From assembly GCA_963674475.2 (NCBI GenBank), contig CAXXFQ010000033.1, forward strand, positions 620,001 to 684,000: a DNA stretch of 64,000 nt. The letters are read 5' to 3'. The translations under genes and the position numbers were made by a program. The notes beneath the pieces are model-generated. The model was not told the DNA's origin and searched no databases. It saw only the letters and a program-made list of their open reading frames with translations. Below are positions 29,201 through 36,560 of the stretch, piece by piece (positions within the stretch are counted from its first letter, which is position 1; each line of letters opens with the position of its first letter). Source of the DNA: CAXXFQ01 sp963674475 (GTDB lineage Bacteria > Planctomycetota > Planctomycetia > Pirellulales > Thermoguttaceae).

Positions 29201-29526
29201 AAGCGGAAGTGGAAAGGCAATTCGGATAGCACATCAAGGTGAAGTTCGACTTTGAGTCGATCCAGTTTTTCAAGAAGGTCTTGGTGATTGTCTTCAAGCT
29301 GTCCTTCAATCTCTTGGGACAACTTCTGTAAGGCACTGAACTCTGAATGGATTAAATCGGAGATCGCTTTAGAGTTTTCTCGAATCTCCGCAACAAGATC
29401 ACCGTATTCCATTCGCCGCAACTTATCCAAGTATTCGGTGACATTGTCGCTTGTCTGTTGCTGGCTATTCGACTTCCTTTGCTGGTAAAAAAACAAAGCC
29501 AGTGAAACAATGATCCCAATTTCCAT
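26299..29526 (-). CDS. Large membrane-anchored P-loop NTPase (STAND-like)
   Basis: A 1075-residue protein. A short N-terminal hydrophobic helix (MEIGIIVSLALFFY) is followed by a coiled coil (about 25-100). A VGREDDL box leads to an NTPase with Walker A GQPGSGKT (136-143), Walker B LLIVDD (177-182) and a RIIAVCW sensor strand. A winged-helix-like segment follows (about 330-380), then a long alpha-helical C-terminal half without recognisable catalytic motifs. This N-terminal coil, P-loop and helical sensor layout is that of STAND-type signalling NTPases, many of which are antiphage sensors. It lies in the cargo of the element between the Abi_2 gene and the GHKL ATPase. Defence function is inferred. 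Confidence 0.75.
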   Translation of the reverse strand: MEIGIIVSLALFFYQQRKSNSQQQTSDNVTEYLDKLRRMEYGDLVAEIRENSKAISDLIHSEFSALQKLSQEIEGQLEDNHQDLLEKLDRLKVELHLDVLSELPFHFRFPKGIELVGREDDLSALRKMEGDIVLSGQPGSGKTFLLYHFAGEVGGKFVVSSDPDRVVKALPLSCPDLLIVDDAADQEPLIRRLLHFRKESKLSFRIIAVCWPFEVDGLKEFMRVPESRCYSLSLLSGENIVDIVRSQIQKAGKSPNPILLREINEQAFGRPGLAIRLTELILEDGIDTLLDGRAHFEMISRAFRRLPEDDLRPILAGFSVGGKHGVNKKGVSKVLGIPEARIVNTLRHLATGGILHEVDSNRLATIPAGFRHILLKEVFFTGDAHDLEEHYWGIIDSPDSGIEWHESSLETLLGAIGMGARLKQGIHDILDLIESKVPCLNHDRLFQRAAYLGEDWSTAVMDRYPNSSDAWADPGLHYLPRKTIPRLLGSGKEKKVELIKSWINNALREKNDPVDRQRILLEETLRWGKTNPQSKSVWHAFRVALSLSYSVCESEPGNESSFTVTPFQVTIHNAHDIASFWSYIVDFAWQHPPTDWKYLQKALYEWLYPLCTGVTLNPKLRAFTEAKAVEVANELFKIPGVPQNGLAAWMIKTTRGKDLDLGNLRADPEFLVIYPIDTEKSSDDNGRRLVEAAEELGHSWAQKKPAEILERTRRFAAEQNKFKFPVLPFWGRVGRILARNVGYLAEWIEPSFAEPVPAEFFEALLLKAKEDTHACYVDWLSRALSVESYRYSAISLILPDDHLPESVFRDTLEYLNDYKKLIGALTLQGMIPLKWIRIIKDHSTPRILRRMAFTDLSSESQTILKADRNLWLSIFQKGMAAPLDLDDDEHLNFEKILIEFPEMAYELAEAILQPKKTFYSIGNCIEVAFQQVSRSLSQEERIRLLPFLKNLRMLDAIPAILIGEDSEVYKALLAKEELQFFHLAPLGGSPSTEAWQEKALIALGHGKSPREIACRFEVWTFRHLEEGPLEIYRTRIEEFDALIESENEQLQEIGRHGKEYWTARSLQEQAEDSLN

Positions 29527-29832
29527 TTTAACCCCTTATCCTTCGCCACACCTTTTTTGGCAGCACCAAAACCAGTCTGGCCTCGAATGGAATGCCTGCT
29601 TTGAACCGCTGCTTTCTAAAAACCTTTCCTATAAGGTCTTTTATCATTCCCAATTCACACCTACCTGTCAAGAGAACGGCGTTTAAGAATACCCACCATT
29701 AAGGGCCAAATTAGGTGTTTTCCCTCATTTTTATTCTAGCTGACTCCCAACCAAATACCCTGCAACCGATTGACATTATTTCAAAATAATATACAAAGGA
29801 CGGTAAATTCAGGTAAGTACTTGAGAATTGTC
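29527..29832. other. Divergent promoter region
   Basis: An AT-rich gap of about 300 bases between the leftward NTPase gene and the rightward nuclease remnant. No gene or strong hairpin is seen. It probably holds the NTPase promoter. Confidence 0.4.
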
Positions 29833-30292
29833 ATGCGGACTGTCTTTTGCCTTTTATTCCTTTTTTACTCGGTCACCAGTCAGGCCGCCAATGTGTTGAC
29901 CTGCAAGGTCGAGCGGGTGATAGACGGAGATACGGTGATCGTGGTAGTGGATGACAAGCAGGTCCGAGTCCGGCTTGAGGGGATTGATGCTCCAGAAATG
30001 GACCAGCCTTTTGAGCGAGAGGCCAAGGCGGCGCTCGAGGTGGCTGTGGATGGGCGTGTGGTGTACGTGTACGTCAAGGAGCGAGACAAGTGCGGGCGGA
30101 CGATCGGTACGATCCTGGGCGGCTCCAAGGACCTCAGCGCCCGAATGGTGATGCTCGGGTTTGCTTGACACTATCGCTACTTCAGCAAGATCCAATCCTC
30201 GATCAACTTGAAGCCAATGCACGTCCTGAGGGGCGGGGCTGTGGGGGGAGGGGAAGCCGGTGGCGACTTGAGATTGGCAGTATAAAAAAAAC
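29833..30292 (+). pseudogene. Decayed secreted thermonuclease-like (SNase) gene
   Basis: The frame starts with a signal peptide (MRTVFCLLFLFYSVTSQA) and an SNase domain (VERVIDGDTVIVVVDDKQVRVRLEGIDAPE). It is broken at 30166-30168, where TGA stands in place of the Trp of the family GLAWHYRYFSK stretch. One missing G near 30189 shifts the frame to DPILDQLEANAR. Another missing G near 30236 shifts it to LWGEGKPVAT, and a second TGA (30269-30271) replaces the next Trp. These are four separate lesions in one gene, so it is inactive. The fragments together span the whole normal domain. Confidence 0.8.
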
Positions 30293-30310
30293 CTAAGAGG
30301 GGCTATAGAA

Positions 30311-32245
30311 ATGAGTAGGAATGTCTCTGTAGAGATTCAGCAGGACGCAATTGAAGATTTCATTAGGGGCGAGCCGATTGCTGCAATCGAAGAATTGATT
30401 TGGAACGCCTTGGACGCAGAAGCGACTGAGATTAATGTCTTGCTTAAGCAGAATGGTTCTGGCCTCATTGAGGAGATACATATCTCTGACAACGGCCATG
30501 GCGTCCCTGAAGGGGAGGCTGAAAGGTCCTTTAGCGGAATAGGCGGTTCAAGAAAAAAAGAGATGAGGCGCAGCCCTGACTTGCAGCGACCTTACCATGG
30601 AAAGGAGGGGAAGGGGAGGTTCAAGGCTCTTGCTATTGGTAACTCGATTAAGTGGCAGAGTCGCTTTCAGGATGATGGTGAATACCGAAAATTTGAGGTA
30701 GCCGTAAATCGCAATAACCTTAACAGTGTGGCAATCAGCGACAGTGGTCCGTGTGACGGCCCGGCGGGGGTCACTGTTACAATCTCGGACACTTACGGTG
30801 CCGTAAACGACCTCGCGCATGACGACAGTCGCAAGTTTCTCGCAGAACGCTTGGCTCCCTACCTCCTCGGGCAAGAAGACACCACTATCACTTACAATGG
30901 GACCTCTCTTGACTTGAGGGCGGCAATCGACCGGGATGAGGAGATTAGCCTCTCAGGGTGCCCAGAAGACAAAGATATATCGTGCCTTCGCATCATTGAG
31001 TGGAAGGGTCCCGCAAAACCGCGAATGTATTTCTGCGATGAAAGTGGGATAGCGTTGGAAGATATTCCACCTGGCGTTGGTAGAGGAGATATTAGGTTCA
31101 GCGCGTATATCATCAGCGATGCAGTCCGCTCGCTCCATGAGTCTGGGTGCTTGTTTGATCTGGACCCAACCTTTCGGGCCTTAAAAAAAGCGGCCCAGAA
31201 AGCCCTTCGTAAGTACCTTCGGGGGCGTCAAGCTGAAAAAGCAGAGGCCATCGTGCAGGAAATCAAAGAGAAGGACCTCTACCCCTATCAAGGTGAGCCG
31301 ATCGACAACGTCGAGGCCATGGAGCGGCGGTTTTTTAACGCTTTTGCTGTGAAAATTCACAGGCATTTGCCAAAGCTCAAGAAAGTTGACAAAGATTCCC
31401 AACGCTTTACATACCGCCTTCTTCGCGCAGCCCTTGAGTCCAGCCCCTCCGATTTAAATACCATCCTCTGCGAAGTCTTGAAGTTGTCAGAGGAACAGCA
31501 GGCTGATTTCGCTTCCTTGCTGGACAAGACTAGCCTTGGGGCAATCATAGAGGCAACAAAGGTGGTGAATGACCGATTGGCTTTTATTAATGGTTTAGAG
31601 CAAATTTTGCACGACAAGGGGCGAAGGGAGTATATTCTCGAACGAAAACAGCTCCACCGAATACTGGCTGATCAGCTTTGGATTTTCGGCGACGAATACC
31701 ATCTCGGGGCAGATGATGTCAATTTGAAGAAGGTCCTGAAGTCGCATCAATCGATACTTGGAGTTGAGGACATTGAGAACCAAATTCCCAATGAGGAAAT
31801 TAGCGAGCTCAATGACATTCCGGACCTTGTTTTATGGCGGCAATATCTGCGGGGACAACAGAATGAATTTGAAAATTTAGTGATTGAACTTAAAAGGCCG
31901 ACCGTCAGTATATCGCATGGGGAATTAAGTCAGACGGAGAGGTATGCCGCGAAAATAATGGAAAATCGCTACTTTGACAAAGAAAGAACACACTGGACTT
32001 TCATTGCCGTGAGTGACCGTGTCGCAAGTAGTGTGCAGCCAAAAATGGAGCAGAGTGATCGCCCCTACGGGTTAATCACCTCCAGTAAGCACCATAAGGT
32101 GTGGATAAAAACCTGGTCTCAGATTCTTCACGATGCCAAGATTCGCCTGCAGTTTATTCGCGATCGACTTGAAATTGCCGTCGACGACGACTCTGAGGGG
32201 ATTGCCTTCCTTCGGGACAATTTCCCCCAGCTCCATGTAGCGTAA
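30311..32245 (+). CDS. GHKL-type ATPase with C-terminal D...ExK motif
   Basis: A 644-residue protein. The N-terminus is a GHKL (Hsp90/MutL/histidine-kinase-fold) ATPase: N-box E28-LIW-N32-ALDA, G1 box D60-NGHG64, and a glycine loop HGKEGKGRFKAL (96-107) typical of MutL/MORC-like members. The middle is helical and has no known motif. Near the C-terminus D505 (IPDLVLW), E526 and K528 (VIELKRP) give the D-x(n)-ExK spacing of PD-(D/E)XK nucleases, followed by a Q-T-E-R-Y helix. ATP-driven nuclease action against foreign DNA is a reasonable inference from the layout and the defence-type neighbours. The start at 30311 has GAGGGG about 11 bases upstream. I do not know a named system with this architecture. 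Confidence 0.75.
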   Translation: MSRNVSVEIQQDAIEDFIRGEPIAAIEELIWNALDAEATEINVLLKQNGSGLIEEIHISDNGHGVPEGEAERSFSGIGGSRKKEMRRSPDLQRPYHGKEGKGRFKALAIGNSIKWQSRFQDDGEYRKFEVAVNRNNLNSVAISDSGPCDGPAGVTVTISDTYGAVNDLAHDDSRKFLAERLAPYLLGQEDTTITYNGTSLDLRAAIDRDEEISLSGCPEDKDISCLRIIEWKGPAKPRMYFCDESGIALEDIPPGVGRGDIRFSAYIISDAVRSLHESGCLFDLDPTFRALKKAAQKALRKYLRGRQAEKAEAIVQEIKEKDLYPYQGEPIDNVEAMERRFFNAFAVKIHRHLPKLKKVDKDSQRFTYRLLRAALESSPSDLNTILCEVLKLSEEQQADFASLLDKTSLGAIIEATKVVNDRLAFINGLEQILHDKGRREYILERKQLHRILADQLWIFGDEYHLGADDVNLKKVLKSHQSILGVEDIENQIPNEEISELNDIPDLVLWRQYLRGQQNEFENLVIELKRPTVSISHGELSQTERYAAKIMENRYFDKERTHWTFIAVSDRVASSVQPKMEQSDRPYGLITSSKHHKVWIKTWSQILHDAKIRLQFIRDRLEIAVDDDSEGIAFLRDNFPQLHVA

Positions 32246-32250
32246 CCCAA

Positions 32251-32526
32251 TCACCACAACCCCTCCGGGCAATCCTCCGAAGCCCAGGCCAGTTTGTTAA
32301 GCCACCTCGAGCGCCACGTGCCGACGCAGCACCCGCACTTCGAGCAGGCTCGACGTTTCGCGTTGTAAAACTCACACGCCCGGCAGATCACCAGTCAACG
32401 TTCCTGCTCTTCGCGTGAGCGGCGCTTGCTACGGTTGATGATGTTCCAATAATGGTCCGAAAAGTTGCGCAAATTGAAGAGTAGCTTTTTAGCTGGTAGG
32501 AAGGAGTTTGGAACCAAGTTCACCAT
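32251..32526 (-). pseudogene. Broken Cys-rich small protein gene
   Basis: From ATG at 32526 the frame reads MVNLVPNSFLPAKKLLFNL... to EEQER, meets TGA at 32395-32397, then continues VICRACEFYNAKRRACSKCG to a CPEGLW end at a TGA (32251-32253). The part after the stop has the CxxC...CxxCGC...CPxGxW pattern of small zinc-ribbon-like proteins of phages and mobile elements. A single CGA-to-TGA or TGG-to-TGA change would explain the break. The intact product would be 91 residues. Confidence 0.55.
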
Positions 32527-33222
32527 TACCGGAACGTAAGGGCTACCGTGCACGATTGCGACAGGCGGACTTTATTCCCTTCTGGGGTGATGGGCATGGC
32601 AATATATTTCCCCGTCGAGTGCTGGTTTTTTACATCGGGTGCCATCTGGTCGAGTTCCTTTGCATCTTCTCTTTTCACTACTTATTGGATTTCTTCTCGG
32701 TTTTCCATTATTCGAATTCCTTTTTGTGGCGTTGAATCCATCCTGACATCGTGCTGGTTTTCTTTTGATAAAAAAAGATGGGTTTAATATTAACTGTTTT
32801 TCTTTTTTGGATTTCCTAATATTGCCCTCGGAGTAATTGCCCTAAGTGAAGGAATTATTTACTTCTCAAAAAAAACGGATGAAGAATTTGGAAAAACTGG
32901 TTTAAGGTCAAATCTCTATAAAGGCAATAAAAAAAGGTGTAGACTATTTTACTTAAATAGTTGAAATAAAAAGGGTTGCAGATATAAAGTATATAGTTAT
33001 ATATAAATATTATATATTACTTAAAAAAAGGCACTAGAATCGTTGCTAATAGACAGATTGCACTGGGTGGTAAGATGTGCAGAAAAACCGGAAGAGCGTC
33101 TTAGGCATATTCTAAGCAGGTTTAATGGGATATGGTGTATTTCTGAAAGAAGAGGATTAGAAGAGGAACTATAGGTAAGGATTTAACGCGGTTCGTTTTT
33201 AGACTGATCTTATTAACCTTTT
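32527..33222. other. AT-rich non-coding region
   Basis: About 700 bases with no credible gene. The stretch 32930-33030 is extremely AT-rich (TATATA runs) and contains AAAGGTGTAG (32933-32942), a motif also found near both element ends. A small hairpin CTTAG/CTAAG lies near 33101-33116. A regulatory or DNA-unwinding role next to the primase gene is possible. Confidence 0.45.
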
Positions 33223-34158
33223 TTAGTCCCGGGCTACGACATTTAGATAAAGCAGGCGTTGCCATTTATTATCTCGTTTATGTCCGGGTAGTCGTGAAAG
33301 TCGGCTTGGGTTTCGGGTAGCCGGATCAACACCAAGCGGGATGAGGCATTTTTCAAATAGATTTTCTTTAATCTCTCGATCCCATGCTTCGCGGTCGGGC
33401 TGTTTGACTTCAAGCCAAGCGTGAATTGATTTATTGCCGCTGTCGATTAGGCAGGCTACTTTTGGGAGCTTGGGGGTCTGAATCCAACCGGACCAGAACA
33501 ACAACTGGTCAGACCGGTTCATGTTGTCAAACTCGACCAGTGCGAAACGGAACTTCTTAACCGCCGCATCACACCGCTTTGATAACTTGCCGTTAGAAAG
33601 TTTATGCTCATCCCCCGTTAAGACATTCGGGATTATATGTGGTGGTTTAGATCTAAGATATTTAATTTGCTTTGCCCATTGTCTCGCTTTCATCACCCCT
33701 TTATCAAAAATGTCCCCTAAAAATAAATAGTCGTTAGGTTTATATAAACTTTTAATCAATAAAATCGCATCGTCTTTAGGGTTGTCGTTCAAATGCGTAG
33801 GGGACGATTCTATAAGGCTTGCTTCATTATTCGACCCTGAACCCATAATAATATCTCGAAAGTCGTCAGGTTTGAGTGTAGGGCGTTCTGGAGGGAGGTA
33901 TAATTTTCGTCTAGTAACTTTGCCGGTTTTATTTTTAACTTCATTTTCATTTTCAGCTTTTTCGATCGCGTCCCATATTTCGCGGTCGGGTACATCACGT
34001 TGACCGGCGGGGATTCCTTGCCGGATATCGTCGAAAATCCGTTCTCCATCATGACCGGTTTCAATTCCCTTATTGGCAATCCTCAATAAGTACGGGTGGC
34101 AACCGTTGCCGGGTGCCGGTATGTTATTTAAAACCGCTTCATAACCCAATACATACAT
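33223..34158 (-). CDS. Primase-like replication protein
   Basis: A 311-residue protein with hallmarks of archaeo-eukaryotic-type primases of plasmids and phages. An acidic pair stands in FALVEFDNM (E209, D211). SGNKSIHAWLEV holds the S-x-H site (S244, H246), and RNPSRLSRLPGHKR lies near the end. The N-terminal half (about 1-180) has no motif I recognise. The start is ATG at 34158 (MYVLGYEAV); an in-frame GTG at 34209 lies in the upstream hairpin and is less likely. It follows the RepA-like helicase on the same strand, together forming a replication module. Confidence 0.65.
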   Translation of the reverse strand: MYVLGYEAVLNNIPAPGNGCHPYLLRIANKGIETGHDGERIFDDIRQGIPAGQRDVPDREIWDAIEKAENENEVKNKTGKVTRRKLYLPPERPTLKPDDFRDIIMGSGSNNEASLIESSPTHLNDNPKDDAILLIKSLYKPNDYLFLGDIFDKGVMKARQWAKQIKYLRSKPPHIIPNVLTGDEHKLSNGKLSKRCDAAVKKFRFALVEFDNMNRSDQLLFWSGWIQTPKLPKVACLIDSGNKSIHAWLEVKQPDREAWDREIKENLFEKCLIPLGVDPATRNPSRLSRLPGHKRDNKWQRLLYLNVVARD

Positions 34159-34193
34159 AATTTTTTTCTTTAATAACAAACTTAACTTATACC

Positions 34194-34303
34194 TAACCCA
34201 ACACAACACCCCCCTTATAAATAAGGGGGGGTGTAATGTGTTATGTTAAGGTAACCCAACACAAACAAGCGTACCGGGTTAATGTCACGGGTTACCCGGG
34301 TTA
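34194..34303. other. Candidate origin or attenuator: iteron-like repeats and a strong hairpin
   Basis: TAACCCAACACAA occurs twice (34194-34206 and 34252-34264). Between them ACACCCCCCTTAT (34206-34218) pairs with ATAAGGGGGGGTGT (34221-34234) around a two-base loop. Three GGGTTA units (34276, 34289, 34298) run into the end of the helicase gene. The site sits between the helicase and primase genes, so origin or attenuator are both plausible. Confidence 0.4.
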
Positions 34304-35532
34304 AGGTCAAAAGGTTTTTTACTATTACTGGACACCGCTTTGTAACCGGATGTTTTACGAGTTGCCGTTCCGGTCGGGACAACAACTTTGCACTGCTCAA
34401 TAGCCCCTTTTTCCTCTAGGCTAGCAATAATCGCATTTACTTGCCTGGCCGGACAGCAGTTTCTGTCTTTGACGTTCTGTTTAGTAACACCTCCCGGATG
34501 TTTTTTTATAAATTCCAAAACCTTTTCGCAAAGGGTATTAAACTCGGCTTGTTCTTCTCGTAATTTTTCCTCTTGCTTCTCGGCTTTTTTACGAGTCTTC
34601 TCGGCTTGAATTTCGTCTTGCCGTTTTAGCTTAGTGTCCCATATCCGGCCCCCTTCGTTTTCGTTCGTTCCTTCGTAAACATCTAAAGCCCAAGCCGACC
34701 CGTGACCAGTTCGACCGCCAAAGCTGACCCAAAGTCGGTGTGTCGGATCGTCCGGGTCGTATCGTTCCCGTCGCGATAGCAAGATCCATTGTCCGGCCCA
34801 TTCAGCGAAACCTGCCTGGGACAATTCATTTAGTGTAGCCGGTGCATAATGATTAGTCCTACCTTCGCGTAGGTGATGAAGCAACACCGGGGTTACCCCC
34901 TTTTCCTTGCAAAGCTCGGTTAGTTTGTTCAACCGCTCACCCATTGAAAACACGTTTGATGTTTCAGCCCCACCCATCGCCATATAAGTTGGGTCGAAAA
35001 AAGCGACAACCGGTTTATACTGGTCAAAAAGTTTCCCCAGTTCAATTAACTGCTCTTCGTTGTCAATTCGGGGCAACCGGTCACACAAAATCAAATTCTC
35101 GATTGTGCTTATGTCGATCTCTTTAGCTTCGCCAATCCGTCGAAGTAAGTCTTGGATTACACTAAGCCCACCTTCCCCTGAAAAGAAACAAACCTTGACC
35201 GGTTTCGGTACGTCAAAATGATTAAGGAATTGTTTCCCTGTAGCCAAACAGACTCCAAGTTCCCAACCAATGGTAGACTTAAAGTTTTTGAATGGCCCCC
35301 CGATAATGGTTGGTTGATCTTTTGCTATTACACCATTACAAAAGTATATAGACTTGTAATCACCACTCATAATTTCTTGCATCGTAAAAATTTGAAATGG
35401 TGATTTTTTCTCTTCGATACAATTTTTTTCTCTTGCTACCTGTAGAATGCCCTCGTAAGGGCTTTTACTTTTCCAATCCTCGTAGTGTTCGCCACGTTTG
35501 CGGTCTTTGTTTTTGTGAGAAGTTTGTGCCAT
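34285..35532 (-). CDS. RepA-like AAA helicase/ATPase
   Basis: A 415-residue protein of the RepA/AAA_25 type (RecA-fold helicases of plasmids and phages). It has a variant Walker A GGPFKNFKST (78-87), the FFSGEGG strand, Walker B VVAFFD (D180), and LLHHLREG. After a charged coil (about 300-340) a winged-helix-like segment follows (HPGGVTKQNVKDR...VNAIIASLEEKGAI). It lies 2 bases behind the DUF1580 gene and before the primase gene, so the three are likely one transcript for replication or excision of the element. Confidence 0.75.
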   Translation of the reverse strand: MAQTSHKNKDRKRGEHYEDWKSKSPYEGILQVAREKNCIEEKKSPFQIFTMQEIMSGDYKSIYFCNGVIAKDQPTIIGGPFKNFKSTIGWELGVCLATGKQFLNHFDVPKPVKVCFFSGEGGLSVIQDLLRRIGEAKEIDISTIENLILCDRLPRIDNEEQLIELGKLFDQYKPVVAFFDPTYMAMGGAETSNVFSMGERLNKLTELCKEKGVTPVLLHHLREGRTNHYAPATLNELSQAGFAEWAGQWILLSRRERYDPDDPTHRLWVSFGGRTGHGSAWALDVYEGTNENEGGRIWDTKLKRQDEIQAEKTRKKAEKQEEKLREEQAEFNTLCEKVLEFIKKHPGGVTKQNVKDRNCCPARQVNAIIASLEEKGAIEQCKVVVPTGTATRKTSGYKAVSSNSKKPFDLNPGNP

Positions 35533-35534
35533 GT

Positions 35535-35834
35535 TTATGCCCCCATCTTCTCTAACTCAGCTTCAGCGGCCAATAGTTCCTGGTTGGCTTTTTCCATTGC
35601 TTCGGCCTGTAGTTCGTCTTCATCAGGCTCGGGGGTGCCGAATCGTTCTAGGGCTTCTACGCTTGTGAAAAGTCTCCGGCCGAAGCGGAGCGTTTCCAGT
35701 TTTCGCCCGTTGACACCAATCCGGGCCCATCGGTAGACCGACGATTCATCGATTCGTTCGCCTTCCGGATCAGCAGGCAAATGGTTAGGTACGTCACGTA
35801 AGCTTACAAGTGTTTCTTTCATGCTGATTGCCAT
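35535..35834 (-). CDS. DUF1580-family HTH/excisionase-like protein
   Basis: A 99-residue protein matching the planctomycete DUF1580 pattern (IDESSVYRWARIGVNGRKLETLRFGRRLFTSVEALERF), related to MerR/AlpA-type winged helix excisionases. A GAGGAG eight bases before the ATG fixes the start at 35834. In satellites and plasmids a gene of this kind next to rep/pri controls excision or early transcription. The C-terminus is an acidic coiled coil. Confidence 0.75.
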   Translation of the reverse strand: MAISMKETLVSLRDVPNHLPADPEGERIDESSVYRWARIGVNGRKLETLRFGRRLFTSVEALERFGTPEPDEDELQAEAMEKANQELLAAEAELEKMGA

Positions 35835-35940
35835 AACTTTTACTCCTCAATGTTGTGTTTTGTCTTTGGATACAACGTTTTTGCACCCTTCTACAAATAC
35901 CTGAGTTAGTTAGGCTTAAAAGTGGAAATTCATTAAAAAA

Positions 35941-35968
35941 ACCCCACAAAGTACTTACTTTGCAGGGT
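35941..35968 (-). terminator. Terminator after the integrase operon
   Basis: ACCC-CA-CAAAGT pairs with ACTTTG-CA-GGGT, flanked by A6 on the left and A7 on the right. On the minus strand the stem is followed by a T6 tract. It separates the integrase/small-ORF pair from the DUF1580-helicase-primase unit. Confidence 0.7.
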
Positions 35969-36014
35969 CAAAAAAATTTCAGTTAGTTAAGCAAGGGGGA
36001 GTTTAGTTAAGCTA

Positions 36015-36560
36015 TTACCTCCGGTGTCGATCCAAGGCCTTTTCGGCTTTTTGGGTCTCCCGGATTTTGGCTAAGTCCTTCCAGGTGGTCGTAGCGGTTA
36101 CGGATGGTTTAGAACAATCTAAATACTTGGCCCATTGGGTACACGTCCAACCGTGACAAGATTGGTCTTTTGTTATTTCTTCAAGCATCCGCCCATTGAC
36201 CCCCTTTTTTTCATAAGGGTTTTTTCTTTGGGTGGTTTTGGTGGGTGTGGGATTTTCGGTCTTCTCCTTTGACAGGAAAACTCGACAGGCTTCGACAATA
36301 TCAACCCATTCCAATTTGATTAAACTGCTTTCAGGTATATTACATTTCTGAATCAGGAAAGGTATAATTTTTTTGATATTGAGGGGGGCATTAATTGCCC
36401 TCTCGATTATTTCTTTACCTTCTTCGGTTAATGGTATCCCTTTTTGTTTGTAGCCGGTTCCATTTTCCCAGTCTCGAATAGGATATACGAGCCTCCACGC
36501 GACACTGGTAAAAAACTCATAAGGGTCCTGTTTAATTATTTCTTGGTCTTTTTCTGACAT
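36015..36560 (-). CDS. Unknown 181-residue protein of the element
   Basis: I do not recognise the family. The N-terminal half is mixed helical. After a Thr/Lys/Pro linker the C-terminal part (HGWTCTQWAKYLDCSKPSVTATTTWKDL) looks like a helix-turn-helix of the kind seen in small element-borne regulators. Its ATG shares one base with the integrase stop (TAATG), so it is translationally coupled to the integrase and may help or regulate recombination. Confidence 0.65.
   Translation of the reverse strand: MSEKDQEIIKQDPYEFFTSVAWRLVYPIRDWENGTGYKQKGIPLTEEGKEIIERAINAPLNIKKIIPFLIQKCNIPESSLIKLEWVDIVEACRVFLSKEKTENPTPTKTTQRKNPYEKKGVNGRMLEEITKDQSCHGWTCTQWAKYLDCSKPSVTATTTWKDLAKIRETQKAEKALDRHRR

Noticed and set aside
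29833..32526. TGA read as Trp (recoding) in the element, because several in-frame TGAs stand where Trp is expected.
   Set aside because: The nuclease gene also has two single-base losses, and intact element genes end normally and use TGG for Trp. Decay explains it better.
32508..32787. Rightward hydrophobic frames of 75-79 residues in the element.
   Set aside because: Phe/Ser-rich composition comes from AT-rich DNA, they overlap the broken Cys-rich gene, and there is no start signal.
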